A stretch of 64,000 bases of DNA from Cristatella mucedo (lineage: Eukaryota; Bryozoa; Phylactolaemata; Cristatellidae): NCBI GenBank assembly GCA_009760855.2, contig WPIO01000174.1:201501-265500 (forward strand), read 5' to 3'. Made by a program: the position numbers and the translations under genes. The stretch's first letter is position 1, and every line of letters starts with the position of its first letter. Under the pieces are notes generated by a model. It searched no databases and was not told the origin of the DNA. It saw nothing but the letters and a program-made list of their open reading frames with translations. Positions 18,448 to 64,000 of the stretch are shown here, piece after piece.

Positions 18448-18671
18448 AGGGTAGTTAGTTATACTCGGACTTCGGGAGTTCGCACAGTTAACTCCGTCGG
18501 TCCGGTACACGCCGCGTAAACGCGTAGGGTAGTTATTATAGTCGGGCTTCTGGAGTTCGCGCAGTTAACTCCGTCGGACCGATACGCGCCGCGTAAACAC
18601 ACAGGGTAGTTGGTTATACTCGGGAGTTCGCGCAGTTAACTCCGTTGGTCCGGTGTGCGCCGCGTAAAGCG
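18448..18671 (+). repeat. Tandem repeat of about 78 bp, three units
   Basis: Units start AGGGTAGTT at 18448, 18526 and 18603 and end CGCCGCGTAAA. The third unit is shorter (69 bp). An AATAAA lies at 18708-18713. Confidence 0.85.
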
Positions 18672-18939
18672 CTTGCGCCGGCGCGTAACCGCTACGAACA
18701 GGCCCACAATAAACTGTTGCTTTCGGTAGAGAGCCGGGGACGAGCTTTCTGCGCGGTTACATCTATACCAAACACGATTTACTTGAAGCCGATTGTGGTT
18801 TACATAAATTCACAGTCATCAGCGCTCAAGTAGTAATTACTGTAGATTAAACAATGCTCTTCCAACTGAGTACGTACGCGAAAGCAGGCAGAACACCGAA
18901 ACTGGTTCACAGGAACGTTATTCTCGCTAGCGCCTGCAG

Positions 18940-19190
18940 CGCTCCCCCAAAACACAACTGTTCTCTCCCAGGTCGGCGTTCCTTCTGCTCTCACTCCCTC
19001 CCCGCCACGCAGCTCATCCCAGTGGGTTAGAGGGAGGAGGACGAAGCCGGCCTGTGGATAAACCACAGCCGCCAAATCACAGCCAGATACTGGACCGTTC
19101 CTAGGCCACAGCCACCAGCTGCTAGATCCTGGGGTGGTCTAGGGCACTACCGGTCTTCCTGCACTGGTAGTTCACAGCCTGCGTTCCAAG
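18940..19190 (-). repeat. Dispersed repeat R, reverse copy
   Basis: Its reverse complement matches the insertion at 27201-27581 (shared: GTGGTTTATCCACAG, AGCTGGTGGCTGTGGCCTAG, AAGACCGGTAGTGCCC). Ends not defined; no coding capacity seen. Confidence 0.65.
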
Positions 19191-19530
19191 CGATTTGAAT
19201 CGAGCACACAGAGAAACACAAACCACAATTACGAAACCAGGTTTCGAGCTGCCTGCATTAGTCTGCTGCGGTCAGTGACCATAGGCCACACGGGCCCTCG
19301 AATCGCTGCAGGAGCAGAGAACTCCCAAGAGGGTTCGGCTGCAGCAGCGCTCTGCTGCATTCCTGCGAATGGCGGAATCCATGTGCGACCTTCTATACCG
19401 TGTGCGTCAGAGTACCTCTCAATAGAAGGACTTCGACCTCCTATATTTACCCACCGAATCTTCGTCGGAGTCCTTCTCAATTTTGTAGGGCACTAAGTAT
19501 AAGCAGTGCACTCTGCACTCATTGACACTA
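19191..19530. other. No feature recognised
   Basis: 340 bp between repeat R and LINE A; nothing supportable. Confidence 0.5.
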
Positions 19531-20500
19531 ATAATAATGATAACAATAATGCACTTGATAAAGTGCCCCCAGAGAACTCAATCTCTTTCTAGGCGCTTTA
19601 CATTTGCTGCAAGGGGAAATGCAATTGAATGTTGAGTAATATCATGCTTGATAAACAACATGAATAACATGGTTAGGTGTGACATGCAAAGGGTCAGCAT
19701 GCAACTGGCAGCATACACAGTGTCAGCATGCATAAGCACATAAAGGACGAATCGCAGGAACCCACTAAATTCTGTCCTAAATAGGTGTTTTTTGAATTCT
19801 TTTTAAATGTGGTCAAGTCAGGGAATGTTGAGATGCAAGTCGTGAGTTAGTTCCAGGCTTTGGGAGCATGCGAACTAAATGCACGGTCTCCAAAGGATTT
19901 GAGGTTTGTACGAGGTATAGCTAAACTGTTAGATTCCAAAAAGCTGGTGGTATAAACTTGTTCCGGTGGGGGAGTAGATCTGAGGGATAGGCTGGAGCCA
20001 AAGAATGACGGGACCTAAAAGTAAGCGACGAAACCTTGAAGTCGATCTGTTGTTTGACTGGTAGCCAGTGCAGGTTGGCAAGAAGTGCAGTAATGTGGCA
20101 ACTGTGACGCTCACGACAGACAAGCCTAGCTGCGGAGTTTTGCACCAGCTGCAATCGCCTGATTGCACATGCCGGTAGGCCAGCAAGCAGTGAGTTACAG
20201 GAGTCAAGACGGGGTGTCACAAATGCATGGACCAACTTAGACGTGGTATCCTTATCTAAGCAAGCTCGAATTTTAGCATGTGTAGCTGAAAGTAGGCTGA
20301 CTTGATTGTGGAGCTGATGAGGTCGTCTGACGAGAGGTCACTTTGGAACGTGCCACCTAGATTTCGCGCAGATTCAACAGGAGTTATGCTGGCAGAGCCA
20401 ATTTTGAGAGTCAGCCTTTCCAATTTGTGAATCACACTGGGTTTGCCCATAACTTGTAAGTTAGTTAGCAGTTTCACATAGCTGCTGTGAATGACAAGTA
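19531..20500 (-). mobile_element. LINE A 3' portion (5'-truncated)
   Basis: The reverse strand encodes the LINE ORF2 C-terminus: NLGGTFQSDLSSDDLISSTI, TPRLDSCNSLLAGLP, RLQLVQNSAARLVCRERHSC, LHWLPVKQQIDFKV and SLAPAYPSDLL. These are typical of the region after the reverse transcriptase in CR1/L2-type LINEs. The 3' UTR follows and ends in the GCGCTTTATCAAGTG-(ATT)n tail. The frame is interrupted, so it is not active. Confidence 0.85.
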
Positions 20501-20639
20501 TCCTTAAACAGCTTGGGTAGAAGGACCTTGTTTGTTGAACAATATGTGTTGGTTCTGGTCTGAGTTCTACACTCTGACCTCACGTCTCACCGGCATTACT
20601 GTTGGAAAACGAATCAAGTATTGCCGAAACGTGCTGAGG

Positions 20640-20760
20640 CACTTGGGAATGCGTACTGAAAGCCGCTTAGGCTGTGAGTGTGCTATACAAAACTCTCCTG
20701 CGTAACACCCACATGGTCTTTATGACTTTGTGGAGTTACTGACGGAGATACATACAAGCT
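20640..20760 (+). mobile_element. LINE B extreme 3' end
   Basis: Matches AAAGCCGCTTAGGCTGTGAG, CTATACAAAACTCTCCTGCG and the ACGGAGATACAT terminus of LINE B. Confidence 0.75.
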
Positions 20761-21111
20761 ATAGATAAAACGCTCCAACATTGCATGCACTTAGTCTGAG
20801 TGGCTTTTGTGGTAGGTAGGGCGTACATGCAAATACAGGCCTGCTACTGACTTGTGTGTTTTAGATTATAACATGTGCTTGCGAGAGTTTGCTCAAGCCC
20901 GTTTGGCTCATATTTTGTAACTTATCGTTGCTTGGTGATGGCCGATGGCAAGGAGTGTACTGCTGCATAGGGCTACTGTAGCACTAAGACAGACCATAAA
21001 TGCACAGATAGCCTAAGAAATATATGCTGCTAAGCTGCAGCCGTCGTCTTGCTAATGCACTCTTGCACTACTTGCTGTAGGGACTCATTCTTAGCTTTTC
21101 CTGAAAGTAAG

Positions 21112-22434
21112 ATGTCCCTAGTTCGAGACGACGCCGACCGTCAAGATCAGGCGTCGATGCAGGAGGACGCCCAGCTGTTGTGCTGCGTTTGTGGCCACGT
21201 TCTGTCTGAGCCGCTCCTTCTGAATTGTCTGCACAGTTGTTGCAAGTCATGTCTGCCGGACCCGACCGACGCGACTGGGTCATGTCCACTGTGCACAGAT
21301 CTGGCTCGGCCAGCTCTTCGAGTCCCAATGAGAAACTTCTTTCTCGAGAAGCGACTGCCTCCGTCTCTGGGCACCGCCTCGGAGTCGGCCGCTTGCGACG
21401 CATGCAAAAAAGATGGCCGCCAGGCAGAGGTCTCGGCAGCATCGTGGCGTTGTCGCAAGTGCAGCACAGCTCTGTGCGACGGCTGCCTGAAGTGGCACGG
21501 CATATTCTTGCCGCAGCATGACGTGGAAGCCACGGAGCGGCGGCAGCAGCAGCAGCAGCAGCTGCTGCTGCCCGGCATCGTATCTGCCACCGCTGCCGCG
21601 ACGGCGGTGGCCATTGCTTGCTTGGAGCACGCTGGAGCGGATTGCGAGTTTTTCTGTCACGGCTGCGAGACTATCAAGTGCAGCTGCTGCCTCAAGCACT
21701 GCTTGACGGCCAAGCACTCCGTGGAGCCTCTGGACGACGGCGCCGCTGCCGGCGGCAGCAGCCACGCAAGCATCGATGACCACGTGCGCCGGCTCACCGA
21801 GTCCATCGCGAGCTGCGAGAGCTCGCTCCGGGGTCGGCTGCTCGAGGTCAGCGCACGGGCGCGGCTGCTGACCGACCTGGACGCAGCGCTCGCTGCTCAG
21901 CTGCTAGAGCTAGCGTCCGAAAAACGGCGACTGGTGGACGCTGTGAGCAAGGCGCACGAAGACGCCGAAGAAGCCCTGCGCCGATGCTACTCACAGATCG
22001 GCCGAGCTGCCGAAGAAAGCATGGCAGCTGCCAAGCGCCTGGCCGGCAGGCTCGGCCAGGCTCTGGCCTACAGCGAGTGTGTGCGTCGCTCGGGCGACGT
22101 CAGCAGCTTCGTCCACCAGCAGAGAGCCGTGCATTCGCGGCTGCAGGAGCTGCTCGCCGAGGAGCCGCCACCGCCGAGCATCGATGCCCGGTCGTGTGTG
22201 ATCGTCGACAGAGACGAAGGCGCCCGCGACCAAATGGATACGCTGTTGCAGCGCGTCATCGGTCACGTTCATCTTAGCGCAGGCAGGTTCTGGGAGCCGC
22301 TAGTTGTTTCTATGTCTGCTGTCAGTCCGCCGGAAGCTGCATTCTTCTCCGTGCGTTCTTCTTCTGCTGCTGCTTCTGCTGCTTCCAATCTCCTAACCCG
22401 GGGCATGATGGCCAATGGAGCAGCTTTTCTTTGA
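21112..22434 (+). CDS. TRIM-like RING/B-box/coiled-coil protein, intronless
   Basis: 440 residues from ATG 21112; the frame is open 63 nt further upstream, and this ATG has A at -3 and precedes the RING closely. RING: C24, C27, C39, H41, C44, C47, C58, C61, a complete C3HC4 finger. B-box 1: C95/C98, C114/C117, C122/C125, H129/H136. Polyglutamine 145-150. B-box 2: C170-x2-H173, C182/C185, C190/C193, with H196/H202. An Ala/Leu/Arg/Glu-rich coiled coil follows (about 215-340). This is the RBCC layout of TRIM E3 ubiquitin ligases. No SPRY, NHL or other C-terminal domain follows, so it is a short TRIM or a truncated one. GC-rich, single exon. LINE A remnants flank it in opposite orientation, and a strong hairpin lies 104 bp after the stop. 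Substrate unknown. Confidence 0.85.
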   Translation: MSLVRDDADRQDQASMQEDAQLLCCVCGHVLSEPLLLNCLHSCCKSCLPDPTDATGSCPLCTDLARPALRVPMRNFFLEKRLPPSLGTASESAACDACKKDGRQAEVSAASWRCRKCSTALCDGCLKWHGIFLPQHDVEATERRQQQQQQLLLPGIVSATAAATAVAIACLEHAGADCEFFCHGCETIKCSCCLKHCLTAKHSVEPLDDGAAAGGSSHASIDDHVRRLTESIASCESSLRGRLLEVSARARLLTDLDAALAAQLLELASEKRRLVDAVSKAHEDAEEALRRCYSQIGRAAEESMAAAKRLAGRLGQALAYSECVRRSGDVSSFVHQQRAVHSRLQELLAEEPPPPSIDARSCVIVDRDEGARDQMDTLLQRVIGHVHLSAGRFWEPLVVSMSAVSPPEAAFFSVRSSSAAASAASNLLTRGMMANGAAFL

Positions 22435-22537
22435 AAGTAACTTGGTCAGAGCGCATGCAGGTCTGCCTGTCGGCCTGTGTCGAGAAGCTTCGCTCAGCTC
22501 GCGACCTCCAAAGTGTGTGGCACGACAGGTCAAGAAT

Positions 22538-22585
22538 GATCGAGTACAATGATGCACTGAGGGAGTCGCATCATTGTACTCGATC
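22538..22585. other. 18-bp perfect stem-loop downstream of TRIM gene
   Basis: The left arm GATCGAGTACAATGATGC (22538-22555) is the exact reverse complement of 22568-22585. The loop is 12 nt. It would lie in the 3' UTR of the TRIM transcript. Function unknown. Confidence 0.9.
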
Positions 22586-22984
22586 GCTGCGTTGACTTTT
22601 TTGAGCTCCGCCATTCGCTCGCAACAGCCGAGCTCGTGCCTTTGAAGACACGTGGAGGTCACTCTGCAGGTCACATTGAATCGACAAGTCGCGATTTCAC
22701 GGCCAATTACTGAAGCCTTAGCAGCCTGTTGCATGTAGTACCATCATCGCCAGGTTCTGTCTGCCTCCGCCTGCTTCCGCCCGCCTTAGCCTGCGTTCGT
22801 CTGCTTTTTCCTAGCGGGGGTCAAGGTGCTCGCATTGCACGACTGTAAATGTGTAGGAGATGCCTTTAAATGTACTCGGAGTACAGAGAAGAAATAAGAG
22901 GTGCCTCGTAGAGAAACGCTGTAGGCCAAAGAAATGCTCTTAACAAACTGAGGTCCCGCCATTTAGTATAACATTTAAAGCACT

Positions 22985-23437
22985 TCCAAGCATCGTACCA
23001 CCCGCTTTTCGGAATCCAACAGTCTAGAAATACCTCATACAAACCTTAAATCCTTTGGAGACCGTGCATTTAGTTCGTATGCTCCCAAAGCCTGGAGCTC
23101 CCTCCCGACCTGCGTCAGAACATCCCCTGACCTGACCACATTTAAAAGGAACTTGAAAACACACCTATTTAGGACAGCATTTAGTGGGTCCCTGTGATTC
23201 GTCCTTGACGTGCTTATGCGTGCTGACACTGTGCATGCTGCCACTAGCCACATTTGCATGCTGACCCTGTGCATGACACCCCTAACCATGTTATTCATTT
23301 TGTTTGTTTTTCAAGCATGATTTTACCTACCATTCAATTGCATTTCCCTTTGCAGCAAATGTAAAGCGCCTAGAAAGAGATTAAGTTCTCTGAGGGCGCT
23401 TTATCAAGTGAATTATTATTATTATTATTATTATTAG
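22985..23437 (+). mobile_element. LINE A 3' fragment
   Basis: Forward copy starting within the ORF2 C-terminus (CCGCTTTTCGGAATCCAAC, ATTTAGTTCGTATGCTCCCA, AAGCCTGGAGCTCC). It then runs through the 3' UTR to the tail AAGCGCCTAGAAAGAGATTA and ends in (ATT)n. Confidence 0.85.
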
Positions 23438-24882
23438 CAGAGATATTCGGTGCCTCTACGCCGTGTAGCATTAACGCTGAGGGCTCTCACGTCGTCCCGG
23501 CATGGAAACCATGTCTTTTGTATAGCACTTTGTGTGCAGCAGCAGCCGAGTGAATCGACGCGAATCGCCAACGCTGTGCGATTGGATTGGATTGAATTTC
23601 GAGCGGCATCGTGAGCGGCCACATTTTATAATTACATTGAATCATCGAGTTAAATCCATCGATCGAAACTAATTGAATTAAAATTAGATTAAAAAAATAA
23701 ATTCGTTGTGATCTACCTTAGGGTGTGTACACATGTCTTATAGATATTATTATTTTTATTTATTCTATTTAGTACAGTAAAACAATAGCTGTCGTGCTGC
23801 CACGGTCGAACAGCAATTATGGGCAGCTTTCACCGGCAGAAGGGACGGGGCTATGCTGTGAGGCATTGAGCCGGTGAGGCTGTGAGAGGCTCAGAATGCT
23901 TTGATGGGCTTGCTCGGGGTGATGGGAGGCTGGCTAGACAGCGTGACTTGCATGGAGTGATGGCCAGAATCGGGCCAGATTGTTGTGGCTATGAGTACGG
24001 CCCGCAGACAGAGCAGCTGCCATGCTGCTGGGCTGCAGCCGACAAGCTTGGTCGACTTATCCTGGCAGTATGCTTTCTGGCCGGCTGTCGGCCATGTCAT
24101 GTTGGCACGGCAGCAGCAAACGATCGGCTGTGTACCTCCCCGCTCCGACACTTTGCCCGATCGCATGTAACATCGACCAGTGTGTGGCTTTATCTCTTCG
24201 GCTCCTTCGGGATCGTGTCCGGCCTGTGCTGGATTGAGCAAGACTGCTGCCGCTGCCGCCAAAGTAGCAGACGGCTCCTCTGAGAGCCTTGACCACTGTG
24301 TAAGCCGATCGCCCCCCATTTCAGATCCACACTTCCTGAAGTTCGTTTAGCCATACGTAGAAGACCTGCATATTTAGGCTGGAGTTGCAGCATGTGGTGG
24401 GTCTGCACCAAATGAGGAGGAGACAGCAGTGAGACGGCGCTATGAGTCAGCTCCTTACGCCATTAGGAGTAAGAGCAAGCTGTCTCCTCTCTCTTTCTGT
24501 TGCTGACCTTGGGCACTCTAACCTTGGGCTGTGGAGGACTGGGCGTTTGCACCGGTTTGTCTAGTGTCTTTTGCATTCTCTATCAGTCGTAAGAAAGCAC
24601 GGGCTTTAGGGCTGCATTTAGGCTTAGTATTTGGGCGTCCCCTGCATGCTTATTTAGTGCCTGGCCCTCCGGGGGCCCCCCCCCGTGGAGCACTCACTGA
24701 TGCTCTGTCAATTCCACCAATCTGTGTACAGTATGTGTGGTTGTAACTACAGCTGAGCCCCTGTTGTGCGCACGTATTCCCGTTGTCTTGCGTCAGTGAG
24801 TTGCTGATCGGCTCATTCTGACCTCTAGTCCACCCCATCTACACCAGCTCATCCCAGCCTAACTCCCCTGCTTGCGTCTCAG
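23438..24882. other. No gene recognised
   Basis: Mixed sequence between a LINE A copy and the first candidate exon of RanBP2 copy 2. Open frames up to 133 codons occur in overlapping phases on both strands, without a recognisable domain. Confidence 0.5.
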
Positions 24883-50666
<25,784 letters not shown>

Positions 50667-51108
50667 GTAAGTGGCTTCGATGTCGTCAGATTTCTCCTCG
50701 TGCAAGCAGCAGCTTACCTCATAGAGCAGAGCCTCTTTATTGTACACTCTAGAGATAGCTGCTAGGATCGTGATAGCAGCTTCTGTGTGCTCATGTAAAG
50801 AGCCATTCTGATTGGTGGTGTTTTTTCAATAATTAGAAGTGCCTGTTTCTTCATTTTTTAGCCCGTGACCAAAGGATCGTGATTCGATCGTTCGTGTTTG
50901 AAAGGCCACCGTTTAGAGAGTGCAAGTTTGAGGCAACGACGAGTCATGTGGTCCAGACTGCTGCAACGTGCACGGGCCCAGCTTCTGTCTATAGCCAACA
51001 GCTTGGCTTGGTGGCTGCAGTTGATTTCCATTGAGGAAAGCACGTGCTGCTGTATTATCCTTAATTGTACTATATAAACTGACAAGGCTTCATTTTGTAT
51101 TCAGTATC

Positions 51109-52164
51109 CATCCGTATTTAGACGAGCTACTATAGCATAGACATGTGCATGACCCGCTGAGTATGGTGCATGGCTATTCTAGCTCTCATAAAAAACATGG
51201 ATTCTGTTTACCGGCACAAACCCAGCATTTACAAGTACATGTTCTCACTTTCTTATACCATATTCTGGTGTAGTTAATCCAAGCACAACAGCTCAAACAG
51301 TCATTGTGATATGAGCATTTAAGCGTAGAACTCGTGACAACTGGAACGTCTACCTCTCAGTAGGCGTTCGCACCGAGGTATTACGGGACTAACCACGGAA
51401 CCCCGCCAAATTCAAACTTCCACGAGGCAATATTTTGTAGATCCAGTGCAGTGCGGTAGTTGTCAAGTGCCAACTATGAAGTGCTGGCCTCTACCAGAGC
51501 CATCATAACTTTAGCCTTGTTTCGTCGCTATATATGAAAAACGTTGAAACCACAGACGAAATCAGATGCAAACCTACAGTGCAGCAAGACCAGGTAGAGA
51601 TCCATGCAGCCATCTGACTTACAAGGTAACCACGGTCAGTTTCACTTGCAGTATTACAATAATCTTGTCCACGGAGACATCAGGCACAGTCGCAAGACAG
51701 TTTACAGCAGTTCTCCATCCACCACCTGTGACCCAACACCGCGACTGGCACAACGTAAGGACTGCCACTACCAAGAACGACCCGGCACTGAGTCACCCTC
51801 CTTGTCGCCCCAGTTGTCTGCATGCAGCCTGCCAATGAAGGCGCCATTCCCGACGGAACCGACCGGAAGTCTGCGAACGCGTGAACGCTGCATAGATGAT
51901 ATGAGATAGTGTGTAACCCCCAGAAAAATTTGTTAGCAGACATGGAGACAGCCCGCAGTCGTCGACACAGTCGAGGCAAGACTGAGCCAAGGAAGGCAGA
52001 CCATCTTTCCTTAGGCAGCCGATCACAGGAGACATTCAGGGACCAACGGCCGCCTCCGGCTTGCCAAAGGCTGCAGGCTGAACTAGCATTGATCAAGTTA
52101 TTCATCTTACGGGTGCAGCCTACGCACAGTGGTTGCTCTGGACCTGAGTGCTGTGTCCGTCACG
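51109..52164. other. No gene recognised
   Basis: Begins where homology to copy 1 stops. Only short overlapping frames. Confidence 0.5.
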
Positions 52165-52551
<387 letters not shown>

Positions 52552-53469
52552 CTGCTTCCCCCACCGAGCGGTTGCTGTTAGCAGCTGGTTCCGAGCTCTC
52601 ATTGCTGCTGTGCTCTCACTGCCGACGTGGATGATGACTGGGAACGGCACCGGAAGTTTGACTGTGGGATGAGCGTGGGCTGCAAATGTGTGTCGGCAGT
52701 GACCGGAGCTTGATTGCTCTTGGAGGAGAGCAGCTGCGCGCCAATTCGAGGAGCACGTGAGCGGCCGAGCAAGCGATTACTCTTGAAGGAGTACGGGTGC
52801 CTGCCAATCGGCCGCTGACAATGGCTGCCGCTGCAACCGTTGTCAAGGCGAAGCAGCTGCAACCACCGGCTACTGCTGTTGCTGCTGCTGCTGCATGCCG
52901 TGGCAGCTGGGAATGACGCCGCGCACAGTCCTTGCAAGACGAATCGGTAATTGTGTGCAGCAGCATGGTAGACAGCCTCTTTGACCGTCGCTGGTACAGT
53001 ATTACTTCACGAACCTAGCGGTGGCAGAAGGGATTTTTCTTTGATGAAATGCAATCACCAACTACCTCGCTTGCCGACAACTGCGAGGAGTTTCTTTTGT
53101 GTTTCACTTAACGCTACTCTGGCTGGGACTCGACTGTTGCCATGGAAACTTGCTCTTGGTTTCAGACCATTGCAAGAGAAGATTTCAAACCGGCTTCTGC
53201 CCGTTGCTCGTAGAGTTGCAGAGCACGCTGGGAGCCAGCAAGAGCAGAGCCGAGCGAGCGAGGGTAGTGGCGACCTGCTGATGCCATCAGGTTCTTCGTC
53301 GTCGTGTCGTCAGCCATGCGAAGGAGCTTTCAGTGCAAGTAACGTGTGACGCCGTTTAAGCTCGTGGCTTATATATTTTGAAAACAGATTACTTTCAAAG
53401 ATGTCGCATCGATTGACCCTGCCAGGGTCAGCGCAGTAGTTTATTAGCACTACATTAAGGAAAGGATCC
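52552..53469. other. No gene recognised
   Basis: Contains a 122-codon frame at 52981-53349 with Ser-rich end but no recognisable domain or splice context. Confidence 0.45.
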
Positions 53470-53592
53470 GATGAGGAAGCGTTACGTAGCCAGCGTTACC
53501 TAGCCAGCTATACGTAGCCAGTATCCAGCGTTACGTAGCCAGTAGCCAGCGTTACGTAGCCAGCGTTACCTAACCTGCGCTAGTTAGCGTTA
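53470..53592 (+). repeat. Minisatellite, GTTACGTAGCCAGC units
   Basis: About eight imperfect units just beyond the 3' end of the receptor gene. Confidence 0.85.
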
Positions 53593-53631
53593 CGTCCTGC
53601 TTCACAAGGATTCGAGCTTTCGGCTCAGCGC

Positions 53632-62515
<8,884 letters not shown>

Positions 62516-63066
62516 CTGGGGGATGCCGCGACGCCAGCTGCGAGGCAGCTGAGCGCCTCGACTCGTACGTCGCGAAAGCCGCCGCGCGATACGCTCTGCA
62601 CCTCAACCGCCGTCAGTGTGTCGGCAGCCCAGTCTCCGACGTCTGTGTCCGGTAACAGTCGGTAACAGTCCGGTAGCATTCGGTTCGCTAAGCCTTCGAG
62701 CCCAAGGTTAGAGCAGCCTACCTTGACCTAACCTTGACCTGATGGTACCTCCTACCTTCAGTCCTCGGCTCTCGGCGAGTCACACAGCTGCGCTTGTACA
62801 GCAGCGCTCTACAGCTGTGCTCGCCCGAAATTATTCTGGCGCCGAAGGCGGTAATCTGGCAACGTGGCAGCTACCAATAGGGCAGCTGTACTCCACTAGT
62901 TGCTTTACATATCTCTTCTAATCAAAGCGAGAAAGTCCGCCCGTCTCTCGGCAAGATGGTGCAGCGTTGTCTTCAGCGACCGTACTACGACTACTTCTAC
63001 TACGACAGCGAAGCGAGTCCATAGGCAGTGAGCTCTCGTAAGCATATGTATGCACCTATATATGCA
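62516..63066. other. Intron or upstream sequence of the receptor
   Basis: A 65-codon reverse frame (62482-62679) has no clear glutamate-receptor motif. Nothing else recognised. Confidence 0.5.
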
Positions 63067-63204
63067 CGCACACACACACGCACGCACACACACACACACG
63101 CACACGCACACACACGCACACACACACACACGCACACGCGCACGCACACGCACACACACACACATGCACACACACACACACGCACACGCGCATGCGCACG
63201 CACG

Positions 63205-63284
<80 letters not shown>

Positions 63285-63292
63285 TGTATACT
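63067..63292 (+). repeat. (CA)n then (TG)n tract
   Basis: CA/CG-rich 63067-63236, short TATATAT, then TG to 63280. The core 63209-63270 is a perfect palindrome with 31-bp arms. Confidence 0.95.
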
Positions 63293-63304
63293 TCCAGCCT
63301 TTAT

Positions 63305-64000
63305 AGAGGTCACTTTCACTAGTATCCGAGTCGTGACGAGGCGCGACTTTTGGAAGTCACTCTGTACCACGTTCCAAAGTGACCTTTTGTTAGACGACCG
63401 CATCAGCTCCACAATCAAGTCTGCCTACTTTCAGCTACATAACATGGCTGAAATTTGGGCTCGTTTAGACGGGGATACCACATATAAACTGGTCCATGCA
63501 TATGTGACATCCCGTCTTGACTTCTGTAACTCACTGCTTACTGGCGTACCGGCATGTGCAATCAGGCGCTTACTGCTGGTGCAAAACTCGGCAGCTAGGT
63601 TTATCTGTCGTGAGCGTCGAAGTTGCCGCATCACACCACTTCTCGCCGGCCTGCACTGACTACCAGTCAAGTAACGCATCGACTTCAAGGTTTTGTCACT
63701 CACTTTTAGGGCCCTTCATTCTTTGGCTCCTGCCTACCTATCCGATCTATTCCCCACCTATTCCTCCATCTATTCCCCCACCAGGCTAAGCATAGTACCA
63801 GCCGCTTTTCGGAATCCAACTATTTACCTATACCTCGTACAAAACCTGAAATCTTTTGAAGACCGAGCATTTAGTTCGTATGCCCCCAAAGCCTGGAACT
63901 CCCTCCCGATTTCCGTCACGACATCCCCTGACTTGACCACATTAGAAAAGAAATTAAAAACGCACCTATATATGAAATTATTTAGAAGCATTTAGTGGGT
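63305..64000 (+). mobile_element. LINE A, 5'-truncated, cut by window end
   Basis: Encodes the ORF2 C-terminus: DDRISSTIKSAYFQLHN, TSRLDFCNSLLTGVP, RLLLVQNSAARFICRERRSC, an in-frame TGA after GLH, SLAPAYLSDL and a final KAWNSLPISVTTSPDLTTLE. Confidence 0.87.

Noticed and set aside
21147-21783. Reverse-strand frames opposite the TRIM gene
   Set aside because: Shadows of the GC-rich RING/B-box coding strand.
52981-53349. 122-codon forward frame beyond RanBP2 copy 2
   Set aside because: No homology recognised and no splice or phase link to the upstream gene.

Overview
This is eukaryotic, almost certainly invertebrate metazoan, nuclear DNA. The genes have GT-AG introns and their exon phases join cleanly. 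They encode animal-type proteins: a RanBP2/Nup358-like nucleoporin, a TRIM-type RING/B-box protein and an AMPA-type ionotropic glutamate receptor. The non-coding DNA is crowded with 5'-truncated LINEs of CR1/L2 type, tRNA-derived SINEs, one LTR element, minisatellites and long (GA)n, (GT)n, (CA)n and (TA)n tracts. The phylum cannot be named from sequence alone.

Layout. (1) 1-12.2 kb, + strand: the 3' part of a RanBP2-like gene (copy 1), cut by the left edge. It encodes Ran-binding domain (RBD) 1, a RanBP2-type zinc finger, FG repeats, RBD2, an Ala/FG linker, one SUMO-ligase-type IR repeat, FG repeats and RBD3. (2) 12.2-24.9 kb: SINE and LINE remnants, a pair of 768-bp direct repeats, (GA)n, and one intronless TRIM gene at 21.1-22.4 kb. 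(3) 24.9-51.1 kb, + strand: a second RanBP2-like gene (copy 2). Its 3' part is a tandem duplicate of copy 1; its upstream FG and zinc-finger exons at 31-35 kb are also visible. Copy 2 carries a 4.4-kb LTR element with a LINE nested inside it; copy 1 preserves the empty site. (4) 53.6-62.5 kb, - strand: the C-terminal half of an AMPA-like glutamate receptor in nine phase-compatible exons, from ligand-binding lobe S1 to the stop codon. Its N-terminal domain lies beyond the right edge. (5) 62.5-64 kb: (CA)n/(TG)n palindrome and a LINE fragment.

The two RanBP2-like copies are mosaic in similarity: blocks that look about 99% identical by eye flank a clearly more diverged block containing the zinc finger and first FG exon. 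Each copy carries its own lesion: a 4-nt homopolymer frameshift in copy 1 before RBD3, and a destroyed zinc knuckle in copy 2. The proteins expected are a nuclear-pore Ran-GTP/SUMO scaffold, a putative RING E3 ligase and a synaptic-type receptor; nothing suggests they share a pathway. I found no CRISPR array, no immunity island and no cellular tRNA or rRNA gene. All coordinates and splice sites were read by eye.
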